From UBA9676 sp036522155 (lineage in GTDB: Bacteria; Actinomycetota; Actinomycetes; Streptosporangiales; Streptosporangiaceae): DNA of 13,633 nucleotides. The translations under genes and the position numbers were made by a program. This document shows positions 1 through 7,162 of this stretch, in pieces (the first letter of the stretch is position 1; every line of letters starts with the position of its first letter). The notes under the pieces were generated by a model, which worked only from the letters and a program-made list of their open reading frames with translations, had not been told where the DNA came from and did not search any database. The stretch is from positions 1-13,633 of the forward strand of contig DATDGI010000389.1 in the NCBI GenBank assembly GCA_036522155.1, in the 5' to 3' direction.

Positions 1-366
1 CGCGGCTGGGGGCGGATCATCATGGTGGCCAGCGTGACCGGCCCGGTGATGGCGATCCGCGCTGACGCCGGTTACGCCACCGCCAAGGCGGGCATGGTCG
101 GCCTCACCCGCGCGGCCGCGGTGGACGCCGCGGCGCAGGGAATCACCGTCAACGCCGTCGCCCCAGGCTGGATAGCGACCGGGTCCCAGACCCCGCAAGA
201 GCGCGGCCAGGGGCAGGCCACCCCGGCTGGCCGGAGCGGCTCACCCGACGAGGTCGCCGCCGCCATCGCCTGGCTGGCCAGCCCCGGCGCCTCTTACATC
301 ACCGGGCAATACCTGGTCGTGGACGGCGGCAACTCGATCGCCGAACAGCGCGCCACACCAGCGTGA
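1..366 (+). CDS. SDR-family oxidoreductase, C-terminal part (5' end cut by window)
   Basis: The frame is open from base 1, so this is the last 121 residues of a protein usually about 250 aa long. It shows the C-terminal half of a classical short-chain dehydrogenase/reductase. There is a strand ending in the catalytic Ser (IIMVAS, visible residue 11). The active-site Tyr and Lys are in YATAK (Y25, K29), followed by the helix MVGLTRAAAVDAA. The NAVAPGWIAT stretch after the active site is typical of the family, as is the closing ITGQYLVVDGG. The family performs NAD(P)-dependent oxidation or reduction of alcohols and ketones in the cytoplasm. The substrate cannot be told, and the cofactor motif (TGxxxGxG) lies outside the window. 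It converges with the minus-strand membrane gene, with only about 50 bases between the two stops. The family call is sure; the function is open. Confidence 0.93.
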   Translation, partial: RGWGRIIMVASVTGPVMAIRADAGYATAKAGMVGLTRAAAVDAAAQGITVNAVAPGWIATGSQTPQERGQGQATPAGRSGSPDEVAAAIAWLASPGASYITGQYLVVDGGNSIAEQRATPA

Positions 367-418
367 TCGGTGCGGAGTCACCTGGCACGCGTGGACCTGC
401 CGGACCGCGAACCCAGCG

Positions 419-1633
419 TTACCCGCGTTCGTTTATCCACACCGATACGTGGCCGGGTTCCAGGGCCTGGTGTACGGCACCGGCCAGGTCGTCCCGGATC
501 GAGTCCAGGTCCACCTCCTCTTTCAGCCGGGACGCGAACGCGGCCACGATCTGGCCGGCGTCGTAGCGCGCCCGGTTGAACCGGCGGTCGACCACCTGCT
601 GGACCCGGCGGCGCAGCGGGTTGAACAACGCGGCGGCGACCAGGGTCGAGGCGGCGACCCCGACCGGTGAAGTGATCGGCAGCACCCTGGTAGCGAAGGT
701 GACGATGCCCGCGTAGACGCCGATCAGCAGCCCGGTGACCACCGTGTAGGACAGGGTGCGGCTGATCAGGCGGTCGATGTCGTACAGGTGGTACTTCAAG
801 ATCGCGAAGCTGATGCACACCGGCAGGCTGAAGATCCCCACGGCCACGCAGATGTTGTCCAGCACCGTCAGCGACTGGAGCAAGAACCCCCCGGCCAGCC
901 CGATGACGGTGGCCATGCTGCCCGCCATGAGCCACTTCAGCTGGGCCCGGCGCTCCCCGGTGGCCCGCCGCCAGCTGAGCACCTGGCGGGCCACGAACAA
1001 GGCCCAGGACACCGGCACGGCCAGGTACGCGATCAAGAGCACCCAGCCCAGCGTGCCGCCCGGGCCGGAATTGTTGACAAACTGTCCCTTGCTGGTCACC
1101 ACGATCCGGGTACCGCTCATCTGCCAGGCCCCGGCGCCCAGCAAGATGGCGATGATCAGCGCGCAGACCACCAGGTAGGCCCGGCAGACCACCCGCCACC
1201 TCGGCGGCAGCGTGCCGTCGGCGAAGAGCAGGATGATCAGCGGGGGCATCAGGAACAGCGCGCTCCACAGCTCCGAGGCGATCAGCGCGGCCGGGAAACC
1301 AAGCGGCAGTGTCCCATGGTGGAGGTGATAATCCGCGACCGCGTACCGCGCGGCGTCTTCGTAGAAGGCGAGCAGGGCGCCGAATCCCGCCAGCAGCAAA
1401 CCGATCCGGTTGCCTGGCTGGCGCCGGGTGATCAGCCACCCGAGAGCGGCGGCCACGACCCCGAAGAGCGCCAGGCCATCGATGGGCTTGCGGGCCGCGA
1501 TGACGATCGGCACAGACAAGCCGAACAGGACCAAGACCAGCGCGCCCAGCACGGTGGTCGCCAGCCGGACGCGGCGCGCCGTAACCTCCGCGCTCACCGG
1601 TGCCTGCCTCGCCGCAGGCTGCGCCTCCCCCAC
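419..1633 (-). CDS. Polytopic membrane protein resembling the sensor half of a histidine kinase, without a kinase domain
   Basis: This 404-residue protein has about ten hydrophobic segments (roughly 25-47, 53-70, 77-92, 116-138, 150-169, 195-215, 236-254, 258-279, 298-317 and 323-338). A short cytoplasmic tail follows. The block LKYHLYDIDRLISRTLSY (279-296) and the region after the last membrane segment (NPLRRRVQQVVDRRFNRARYDA, then a helix ending in LEPGHVSVWI) match the membrane-sensor region that precedes GAF/kinase modules in many actinobacterial sensor kinases. Here the protein stops right after it. No H-box, ATPase, cyclase or GAF domain is present, so it may be a stand-alone sensor or a degenerate kinase. 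The start is uncertain. GTG at 1633 has no visible Shine-Dalgarno sequence. GTG at 1597 (residue 13) follows an AGGCAGG about 6 bases upstream and fits at least as well. Ligand and partner are unknown. Confidence 0.82.
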   Translation of the reverse strand: MGEAQPAARQAPVSAEVTARRVRLATTVLGALVLVLFGLSVPIVIAARKPIDGLALFGVVAAALGWLITRRQPGNRIGLLLAGFGALLAFYEDAARYAVADYHLHHGTLPLGFPAALIASELWSALFLMPPLIILLFADGTLPPRWRVVCRAYLVVCALIIAILLGAGAWQMSGTRIVVTSKGQFVNNSGPGGTLGWVLLIAYLAVPVSWALFVARQVLSWRRATGERRAQLKWLMAGSMATVIGLAGGFLLQSLTVLDNICVAVGIFSLPVCISFAILKYHLYDIDRLISRTLSYTVVTGLLIGVYAGIVTFATRVLPITSPVGVAASTLVAAALFNPLRRRVQQVVDRRFNRARYDAGQIVAAFASRLKEEVDLDSIRDDLAGAVHQALEPGHVSVWINERG

Positions 1634-1943
1634 GAAAGCAGACGCTACGCCTGGATCGTTCCGGGAACGTTACCGCTCACAGGCGGCATGCAAGTGGAAG
1701 TGCGGGTGCCGCGCCAGGCGGCCCACTCTGAGCTGGGCCGTCCTCAGGGTTAAATCGGGGTCTTCCCCCATAGCCGGAGGCTGGCTCGCGCCGCCAGACT
1801 GAGTTCGCGCGGCTGGGACGAACACCGAAGTGCTCGCAACGCCCAGGTAATCATCCTCGCCCGCCGGTACGCCTAGCCGTGAATCAGACAGGCTGCCCGT
1901 CTCGGATAACGGAACTGAACTCGCAGAGAAAGCTGGCATAGCC
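1634..1943. other. Divergent intergenic region
   Basis: These 310 bases separate the minus-strand membrane gene from the plus-strand repeat gene. The frames crossing it read as shadows. It holds the palindrome at 1657-1669. It also holds a short stretch just before 1944 (1933-1943) that resembles part of the downstream 99-bp repeat with one base missing. I see no convincing -35/-10 pair on either strand. Confidence 0.6.
1657..1669. promoter_or_regulatory. Palindrome upstream of the membrane gene, possible operator
   Basis: CGTTCCGGGAACG has perfect 6-bp arms around a single central base. It begins 24 bases upstream of the annotated start of the minus-strand membrane gene, a normal place for a repressor or activator site. 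The GGAAC half also resembles the -35 of stress-type ECF sigma promoters, but I could not find the matching -10 at the right distance. A GC-rich genome produces such short palindromes by chance, so this is only a candidate. Confidence 0.25.
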
Positions 1944-2210
1944 ATGTACGAGGACGACGAGGGCCGTCTTGCCGCCGCCGAGCAGCTCGCCGAGCTCGAC
2001 CCGGGTGCAGCCGCCGCAGCCTTCTCGGCCATCGCCCGCGACCAGTCGGTCGGTGACGAGGTGCGCCTGTCCGCCGCCGAGCAGCTCGCCGCCGTCCACC
2101 CGCGCGCTGCCGCCCCGGCCTGCCTGGCCATCGCCTGCGACGAAGCGGTCGGTGACGAGGTGCGCCTGTCCGCCGCCGAACAGCTCGCGGCCCTCGATGC
2201 CAGCGCTTGA
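1944..2210 (+). CDS. Small HEAT-like repeat protein, possibly the remnant of a larger gene
   Basis: This 88-residue protein is made almost wholly of 33-residue repeats. Two complete units (residues 5-37 and 38-70) are followed by an 18-residue partial unit (71-88). The consensus is DEVRLSAAEQLAALDP, then RAAA, then xAIAxDxxVG. Two amphipathic helices per unit suggest a HEAT/ARM-type solenoid used for protein binding. From family knowledge, arrays of this type occur in long actinobacterial repeat proteins, often beside NTPase domains, and those have many more units. Here the last unit breaks off at a TGA. The initiating ATG sits where the repeat normally has its Cys codon, and the bases just before it look like a decayed earlier unit. 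AGAGAAAG at 1925-1932 is a poor ribosome site, 11 bases away. It may be a real small gene or a 3' remnant. Confidence 0.5.
   Translation: MYEDDEGRLAAAEQLAELDPGAAAAAFSAIARDQSVGDEVRLSAAEQLAAVHPRAAAPACLAIACDEAVGDEVRLSAAEQLAALDASA
1956..2210 (+). repeat. 99-bp tandem repeat, about 2.6 copies
   Basis: Units start at 1956, 2055 and 2154, the last cut after 57 bases. The best conserved part begins with GACGAGGTGCGCCTGTCC in units 2 and 3. That block, with its surroundings, is identical over 34 bases between 2047-2080 and 2146-2179. The period of 99 is exactly 33 codons, and unit 1 has diverged more. The pattern encodes the HEAT-like solenoid of the gene it lies in. Confidence 0.9.
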
Positions 2211-2258
2211 ACTCCCCTGCCCGAAGCTGGCTCGGCCGCAGCCGCACGACCGATGGCG

Positions 2259-3692
2259 CTAGCGGTCTGCCACCGCCGCCCAGTTGGAGCCCGCCTGCGG
2301 GATCTCAGCCGTGAACGTTTCCAGCTTGGCGATCGCGGGCTCGATGTTGGCGAACAGGCGGGCGAGTGCCGATTTCATCTGCGGGTCATCGAGGTGGTCG
2401 CGGAACCCGTGGGTGGCATTGAGCCGTGATCGTTGCATCCAGGAAGACAGGTCAGGATCGGCGGCCCACGCCATCTCGGCACGCTGGGCGGTGCAAGTTA
2501 CCGGAATCCAGTCCATCGCCGTGTCTGGATAGGGGTTCGCTGGGCAGAGCCGGTTCTTCTGCGCATCGTCGTCGCGTGCTGCTTCCACATAACCAGTGAG
2601 GGCAGCGCTGAAGACCGGCTGGCAGGCCCGGATCTGCTGCAGCGTGACCTGGCCGTCGGCGAACACCGGGCGGCCGGGCCCGGTGCGGAGTCCGGGCGCC
2701 GAGCAGTCCACATGAACGTGACCGCGGCCGGCCGGGATCGCTCCGCCCGCCAGCTCGATCTGGTCAGGCCCGATGTGTGTGACTCGCCCGAGGCGAACGA
2801 CGTTCTCGATGTTCCGCAGGCGCGCCAGCTCGGCCTCGCTCACTGTCGCGCATCGGTACATCGTTGGCTCGACATCCGGGTCGAGGCGGATGAGCTGCCC
2901 GCAGGCCTCGAGCCGCCGGAACAGGTCGCCGATGTCGTCGGCTTGCGCCGCGGCCTCAAGGTAGAGCGACACCCCCTCGATCAGCCGTGGCACAAGTTCG
3001 AGCGGTTGCTGGAATTCCCGGTTCAAGAGCCAGGCGTCCCGGGGCCTGATCCAGCGGATCACGTCCGGCGGCACGCCAGCCTCGAGGAGCCAGAGGCACG
3101 CGTCCATCGCGGTCTTGCCGCCGCCGATGACCGTGAACCCGCTGGCCGGGCCGTCCAGCCCGACGAGATCGTTGACCGGAATCAGCCGCACTCCCGGTTC
3201 GGCGTCAAACGGGGGGACATGGGTCGCTGGGATCGACGGCTCGAGATACCTGGCGTCCACGACCCGCCGCCGGACCCGGACCGTCGTCTCGTCCCCGGTC
3301 AGCCGGGACACAAACCGGTGCTCACCCGGCGCTGCGTTGACGCAGTCGGACATGCCAAAGAACCGGACCCGGCCCGAATGCAGCAGTTGCTCGTCGAGCA
3401 CCCGCTGGTAGTAGTCGCAGATCTCGGCTGCGGTCGCCCGTGGGTAAAAGCCGGCGTTCGACCCGTCCTGCTCAATGATGTCGCTGCCCAGTCTCCGGGA
3501 GTTGACGCCATACAGTGCTGACGGGCCGTGCAGGCGCACGAACGGGTACGCGTCGTTCCAGTGACCACCCGGGCGATGGCGCCGGTCCACCATCACCACG
3601 TCGGCGTCGCAGGCCGCGATCAGTGCGTCGGCGAATGCCATCCCAGCCGCGCCCGCCCCGACGACCAGATAGTCGGTCTCGATCCCGCGCAC
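2259..3692 (-). CDS. FAD/NAD(P)-dependent oxidoreductase, flavin-monooxygenase-like
   Basis: This 477-residue protein has two dinucleotide-binding folds. The N-terminal FAD site is VVGAGAAGMA (GxGxxG at residues 12-17), with an acidic residue ending the second strand (VVMVDRR). Then comes RPGGHW (41-45) and a YPFVRL stretch, as in class B flavin monooxygenases. A second Rossmann motif, VIGGGKTAMDA (188-198), should bind NAD(P)H; its third Gly is replaced. The C-terminal third is less conserved and unrecognised. The layout suggests a cytoplasmic flavoprotein that hydroxylates or oxidises a small molecule; the substrate is not evident. The start is a GTG with weak ribosome-site support. It lies 112 bases downstream of paaZ on the same strand, so the two may share a transcript. 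It converges with the small repeat gene, the two ends 48 bases apart. Confidence 0.88.
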   Translation of the reverse strand: MRGIETDYLVVGAGAAGMAFADALIAACDADVVMVDRRHRPGGHWNDAYPFVRLHGPSALYGVNSRRLGSDIIEQDGSNAGFYPRATAAEICDYYQRVLDEQLLHSGRVRFFGMSDCVNAAPGEHRFVSRLTGDETTVRVRRRVVDARYLEPSIPATHVPPFDAEPGVRLIPVNDLVGLDGPASGFTVIGGGKTAMDACLWLLEAGVPPDVIRWIRPRDAWLLNREFQQPLELVPRLIEGVSLYLEAAAQADDIGDLFRRLEACGQLIRLDPDVEPTMYRCATVSEAELARLRNIENVVRLGRVTHIGPDQIELAGGAIPAGRGHVHVDCSAPGLRTGPGRPVFADGQVTLQQIRACQPVFSAALTGYVEAARDDDAQKNRLCPANPYPDTAMDWIPVTCTAQRAEMAWAADPDLSSWMQRSRLNATHGFRDHLDDPQMKSALARLFANIEPAIAKLETFTAEIPQAGSNWAAVADR

Positions 3693-3804
3693 GGCCTGAT
3701 GCTACCGCCCAGGCAGAACAACACGAGGGTGCCCGATCGCCACCCCTCTCATCGGGGATACCCGTTCTGACGGGCAGCGCCGCCCCCCGGACGTCAGGCA
3801 GCGG
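3693..3804 (-). other. Gap between paaZ and the flavoprotein gene, with weak hairpins
   Basis: Two small inverted repeats lie here. CCCGT/ACGGG at 3761-3774 has a 4-base loop, and CCCGAT/ATCGGG at 3732-3756 has a 14-base spacing or less depending on pairing. Neither is strong nor followed by a U-run, so read-through from paaZ into the flavoprotein gene is plausible. I see no clear promoter for the downstream gene. Confidence 0.35.
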
Positions 3805-5838
3805 TCACGGCGTGCGCTCCTTGGCCACCAAGGTGAGAACGTCGTATTTGGCTACCGACTCCCCGTGCTGGTTCGTCACGTCGGTGTCCCACCGCACCTC
3901 GCCGTAATCGGCGTCCACGCGGGGGTTGATCTGCTTGGCGGTGAGCGTCACGGTGAGCTCGTCGCCCGGTTTGACCGGGGTGAGGAAGCGGAGGTTTTCC
4001 AGGCCGTAGTTGGCCAGGACAGGCCCCGGCTCTGGGGAAACGAACAGCCCGGCCGCCAGCGCAACGACCAGGTAGCCGTGCGCCACGATCCCGCCGAACA
4101 GGGGGTTGGCGCGGGCGGCCTCCTCGTCGGTGTGGGCGTAGAAGGTGTCGCCGGTGAACTCGGCGAAGTGTGCGATGTCCGCGAGTGTGACCGTCCGCGG
4201 GCCAGCGACCACGCAGTCCCCGGGCCGCAGTTCCGCCAGCGACTTGCGGAACGGATGTTCTCCCTCGCGGCGGGGCGCGCCGGGAACCCAGCGGCCGGTG
4301 ATCGCGCTCAGCGCCTTAGGACTGGCCTGGACGGCGGTGCGCTGCATGTGGTGAAGGACACCGCGGATGCCGCCCATTTCCTCCCCCCCTCCCGCCCGGC
4401 CTGGCCCGCCGTGCACCAGCGGCGGCAGCGGGGAGCCGTGCCCCGTCGATTCCTTCGCATCGTCGGTGTCCAGTACCAGCAGCCGGCCATGCCACGGCGC
4501 CACGCCCAGCACCACCTCGCGGGCGAAGCTCACGTCGCTGGTGACCACGGAGCCGACCAGGCTGCCCCGGCCGCGCGCGGCGAGCTTTATCACCTCCTCA
4601 GCGGAGGTGTATGGCAGCAGCGCCGAGACCGGCCCGAAGGCCTCCACCTCGTGCGGCGCGGCGTCCCACGGGTCATCCACCCGCAGCAGGATGGGAGCGA
4701 GGAACGCGCCACGCTCAGGGTCAGCGTCCAGCACCTCCACCCGTTCGGGATCTCCGGACACCAGCTTCCCGGCGGCCAGCAGCGCCTTCAGCGAGCGGCG
4801 GACCTCTTCCCGCTGCTGCAGGCTGGCCAGCGCGCCCATCTGGACCGCCGGGTTGGCCGGGTTGCCGACCACCACCTCCGCCAGCCGGTCCCGCGCGGCG
4901 GCTGCCACCTCGTCAAGCCTGCTGGCGGGGACGAACGCCCGCCGGATCGCGGTGCACTTCTGCCCTGCCTTCACGGTCATCTCGGTCACCAGTTGCGACA
5001 CGAACAGGTCGAACTCCGCTGTCCCGGCCGCGGCGTCCGGGCCGAGCACTGACAGGTTCAGCGAGTCGGCTTCGGCGTTGAACCGCACCGCATTGGCAAC
5101 GATGGCCGGGTGCACCCGCAGCTGCCGCGCGGTAGCCGCCGAGCCGGTGAACGACACCAGATCCTGCTCGGTGAGGTGATTGAGCAGGTCACCCACGCTG
5201 CCGCAGATCAGCTGGACCGAGCCTTCCGGCAGCAGCCCAGAGCCCACGATGAGCTCGACCAGCCGCCCGGTCAGGTAGGCGGTCTGGCTGGCCGGCTTGA
5301 TCAGGGTGGGCACCCCCGCAAGAAATGCGGGGGCCAGCTTCTCCAGCGGCCCCCACACCGGGAAGTTGAACGCGTTGATCTGAACCGCGACGCCACGAAG
5401 CGGCGTGCAGATGTGCTGCCCAGCGAAGCCGCCGCCCTTGCTCAGCGGCTCGACGTCGCCATCCATGTAGACGGTGTCGTTCGGCAGCGCCCGGCGTCCC
5501 TTGCTGGCGTAGCTGGCCAGCACGCCGATCCCGCCGTCGACGTCGAATTTCGAGTCATAAAGGGTCGCCCCTGTACGCGCCGACAGCGCGTACAGTTCCT
5601 CGCGGTGCTCGCGCAAGTAAGAGCCGAGCGACTTCAGCAGCGCCGCCCGCTGATGGAACGTCAGCTCACGCAGCGTGGCGCCGCCGACCGCACGGCCGTA
5701 CCCCAGGGCGGCACTCATATCGATGCCCGCTGAAGAGACCCGCGCCACCTCCTCCCCCGTCACCGCGTCACGCATCGGAACCCCACCATCCGACGGTGGG
5801 CGCCACTGTCCTTCCGTGTAACTGCGCAGGACGGTCAT
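3805..5838 (-). CDS. paaZ: PaaZ: oxepin-CoA hydrolase / 3-oxo-5,6-dehydrosuberyl-CoA semialdehyde dehydrogenase
   Basis: This is the bifunctional ring-cleaving enzyme of aerobic phenylacetate breakdown. Its C-terminal hydratase opens oxepin-CoA, and its N-terminal dehydrogenase oxidises the resulting semialdehyde with NADP. The 677 residues match the usual length (about 680). Residues 1-510 are an aldehyde dehydrogenase, with INAFNFPVWGPLEKL, the catalytic Cys in GQKCTAIRR (C295) and the general base in FNAEAD (E256). Residues about 535-677 are a MaoC-type hotdog domain, with the hydratase Asp and His in FTGDTFYAH (D564, H569) and the FGGIVAHGY motif. The frame stays open to 6108, but the ATG at 5838 has GAGGAGG 8 bases upstream and begins the family's N-terminus, so the 90-residue extension is dropped. 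No paaABCDE, paaG, paaJ or paaK is in this window. Function is very likely; its pathway here is open. Confidence 0.95.
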   Translation of the reverse strand: MTVLRSYTEGQWRPPSDGGVPMRDAVTGEEVARVSSAGIDMSAALGYGRAVGGATLRELTFHQRAALLKSLGSYLREHREELYALSARTGATLYDSKFDVDGGIGVLASYASKGRRALPNDTVYMDGDVEPLSKGGGFAGQHICTPLRGVAVQINAFNFPVWGPLEKLAPAFLAGVPTLIKPASQTAYLTGRLVELIVGSGLLPEGSVQLICGSVGDLLNHLTEQDLVSFTGSAATARQLRVHPAIVANAVRFNAEADSLNLSVLGPDAAAGTAEFDLFVSQLVTEMTVKAGQKCTAIRRAFVPASRLDEVAAAARDRLAEVVVGNPANPAVQMGALASLQQREEVRRSLKALLAAGKLVSGDPERVEVLDADPERGAFLAPILLRVDDPWDAAPHEVEAFGPVSALLPYTSAEEVIKLAARGRGSLVGSVVTSDVSFAREVVLGVAPWHGRLLVLDTDDAKESTGHGSPLPPLVHGGPGRAGGGEEMGGIRGVLHHMQRTAVQASPKALSAITGRWVPGAPRREGEHPFRKSLAELRPGDCVVAGPRTVTLADIAHFAEFTGDTFYAHTDEEAARANPLFGGIVAHGYLVVALAAGLFVSPEPGPVLANYGLENLRFLTPVKPGDELTVTLTAKQINPRVDADYGEVRWDTDVTNQHGESVAKYDVLTLVAKERTP

Positions 5839-5846
5839 CGGTCCGG

Positions 5847-5853
5847 CCTCCTC
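5847..5853 (-). promoter_or_regulatory. Shine-Dalgarno site that fixes the paaZ start
   Basis: On the minus strand this reads GAGGAGG, followed by 8 bases and the ATG at 5838. It is the strongest ribosome site in the left half of the window. It argues against the upstream in-frame starts as far as 6108. Confidence 0.8.
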
Positions 5854-5875
5854 GAAGAGGTGGTACACGTCTGAG

Positions 5876-5886
5876 GGAATTATCAA
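5876..5886 (-). promoter_or_regulatory. Possible -10 region of the paaZ promoter
   Basis: The minus strand reads TTGATAATTCC here, an AT-rich island in an otherwise very GC-rich stretch. GATAAT matches five of six bases of the TATAAT consensus. Initiation about 7 bases downstream would give a leader of roughly 30 bases carrying the Shine-Dalgarno site. There is no good -35 at 16-18 bases, so this is tentative. Confidence 0.28.
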
Positions 5887-6227
5887 CCGCGCGTCCAGCC
5901 AGCGAGGCGCCGAGACCGGCTCGCCGCCCGAGCCGGCGGGCTGACGACGGCATGGGCGGACCCCCAGGCAGAGGCCGGCCGGGGCGTGGGGAGGGCACCA
6001 TAGCGCATGGCCCAGGGCCCCATCGCGGTTTGCCGCGTTTTCCATTCGCGCAGCTCGCAGGTGGTGCAGCCTGGTGTGCCGACAGCACCCAGCATGCGTG
6101 ACGGCCACTGTTGGCAGTTACTCCGTCGCCCTGAACCGCGCGGCGTCCGCACGCCGCTGGCCGCGCGATCGGCCAGCATCCGGGTGACCACCGAGCGCCC
6201 TCTTTCGCGCCCGATCAAAGGCCATCT

Positions 6228-7148
6228 GTGTCCCGCGCCGTCGCACGGCACCGTAAGCCATCCCGATTCTCACCCCCCCGACCGGGCATCGCTGCCACAC
6301 ACCGCAAGCCGTCCCTGATCACGCGCGGCGTGCGGCACAGACGCGCATGGGTCGCCGCCGCCCTGGCGGTTCCGGTCCTGGCCGTATCCGGCTGGCTGGC
6401 CGCGAGCCAGTTGACCGGGACGGGACCCAGTCCGGCCGGTCTCCAGGTCTTCCGCGCCCAGCAGGCGGGCAGGCATGGGGCCACCCGGATCAACGAGCCG
6501 GCTGGAGCCGGGCCCCGCGTCGGCGGCATCGCGCAGTTGCCGGCCAGCACCCGGCAAAGCCGGGAGGGGCTGCACACCGCCGCGCCCCGGCACACCTCGG
6601 CCGCACCGCACCGGCAGGCCCCGGCTCCGCCGCAGGCGGTCCGGCTGCCCGTCTACCAGAACCCCTTCCGCGGCGTGAGCGGGCTGCTAGCCGAACGAGT
6701 TGACATGGGGGCCGACTTCGGCGGCACCGGCCCCGTCTGCGCCATCGGCGATGCTGTCATCACCAACGCGACCGCGAGCAACGGCGGATGGCCCGGTGGC
6801 GGCTGGATCACCTACCGGCTGACCGACGGGCCGGACGCCGGGCTCATGATCTATGTCGCCGAGGACGTCACACCTACTGTCCAGGCCGGCCAGCAGGTGT
6901 CGTCCGGCACGGTGATCGCCAACATGTACAACGGCGGCGACGGTATCGAGACCGGCTGGGCCATGCCGGACGGCACCTCCGCGGAATCTCAGCTGGCGGT
7001 GGCGGGCGGTATCAGCGGCGGGGGCCCGTTCCCCACGATGATCGGCCTCAGTTTCGACCACCTGCTCACGTCGCTGGGCGTGCCGGCGGGCAGCGGCAGC
7101 ACCCAGCCGGGGTCCGGGCAGCTCCCCGCCGGCTATCCGGCGATCTAG
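6228..7148 (+). CDS. Membrane-anchored protein with a degenerate M23 (lysostaphin-like) domain
   Basis: This 306-residue protein has a basic N-terminal tail containing the pentapeptide HRKPS twice. One membrane segment follows (about 41-58, WVAAALAVPVLAVSGWLAA). Next is a Pro/Ala/Arg-rich linker to about 140, then a compact domain (about 145-260). That domain follows the strand order of M23 peptidoglycan endopeptidases. ERVDMGADFGGTGPVCAIGDAVI (156-178) aligns with the HxGxD metal site, and TPTVQAGQQVSSGTVIA (215-231) aligns with the usual VKxGQxVxxGxxIG turn. The ligand His is replaced by Asp (D159) and no HxH motif follows, so zinc hydrolysis is unlikely. It probably faces the cell wall and may bind glycan or peptide. 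The start is GTG with AAAGG 6 bases upstream; GTG at 6330 is an alternative without a ribosome site. A lytic-transglycosylase gene follows. Confidence 0.75.
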   Translation: MSRAVARHRKPSRFSPPRPGIAATHRKPSLITRGVRHRRAWVAAALAVPVLAVSGWLAASQLTGTGPSPAGLQVFRAQQAGRHGATRINEPAGAGPRVGGIAQLPASTRQSREGLHTAAPRHTSAAPHRQAPAPPQAVRLPVYQNPFRGVSGLLAERVDMGADFGGTGPVCAIGDAVITNATASNGGWPGGGWITYRLTDGPDAGLMIYVAEDVTPTVQAGQQVSSGTVIANMYNGGDGIETGWAMPDGTSAESQLAVAGGISGGGPFPTMIGLSFDHLLTSLGVPAGSGSTQPGSGQLPAGYPAI

Positions 7149-7162
7149 GGATGACCAGCCGC

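Larger units (their letters stand above)
5839..6227. other. 389-bp divergent intergenic region with overlapping inverted repeats
   Basis: This region lies between the divergent paaZ and M23-like genes. Next to paaZ it holds the ribosome site and the AT-rich island. At 6136-6175 several hairpins compete. GCGGCGT/ACGCCGC (6140-6157) has a 4-base loop, CGCGCGG/CCGCGCG (6137-6167) encloses it, and TGGCC/GGCCA (6158-6175) overlaps. They lie 50-90 bases before the M23-like gene and could be operators, a structured leader or chance in GC-rich DNA. The rest shows no gene I can support. Confidence 0.5.

Noticed and set aside
788..1753. Plus-strand open frame (321 codons) over the membrane gene
   Set aside because: Highly charged, Gln/Arg/Pro-rich shadow with no motif; the minus strand gives clean membrane helices.
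1670..2247. Minus-strand frames opposite the repeat gene (153 and 124 codons)
   Set aside because: They inherit the 99-bp period from the plus strand, give Arg- or Ser/Ala-rich peptides, and lack start-site support.
2433..3521. Plus-strand open frame (362 codons) over the flavoprotein gene
   Set aside because: No domain, Arg/Pro-rich composition; the opposite strand shows both dinucleotide-binding motifs.
3865..5052. Plus-strand open frame (395 codons) over paaZ
   Set aside because: Antisense shadow of a well-identified enzyme; no recognisable family and His/Arg/Gly-rich composition.
5839..6108. N-terminal extension of 90 residues on the paaZ reading frame
   Set aside because: The family begins at the ATG at 5838, which has a GAGGAGG site 8 bases upstream and puts Cys295 and Glu256 at the usual numbers; the extension is Cys/His/Arg-rich and low in family signal.
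6239..6320. Possible cyclic-di-AMP riboswitch fragment suggested by two ACCGYAAGCC strings
   Set aside because: The strings lie inside the coding sequence and encode the repeated HRKPS peptide; the surrounding conserved blocks of that riboswitch are missing.
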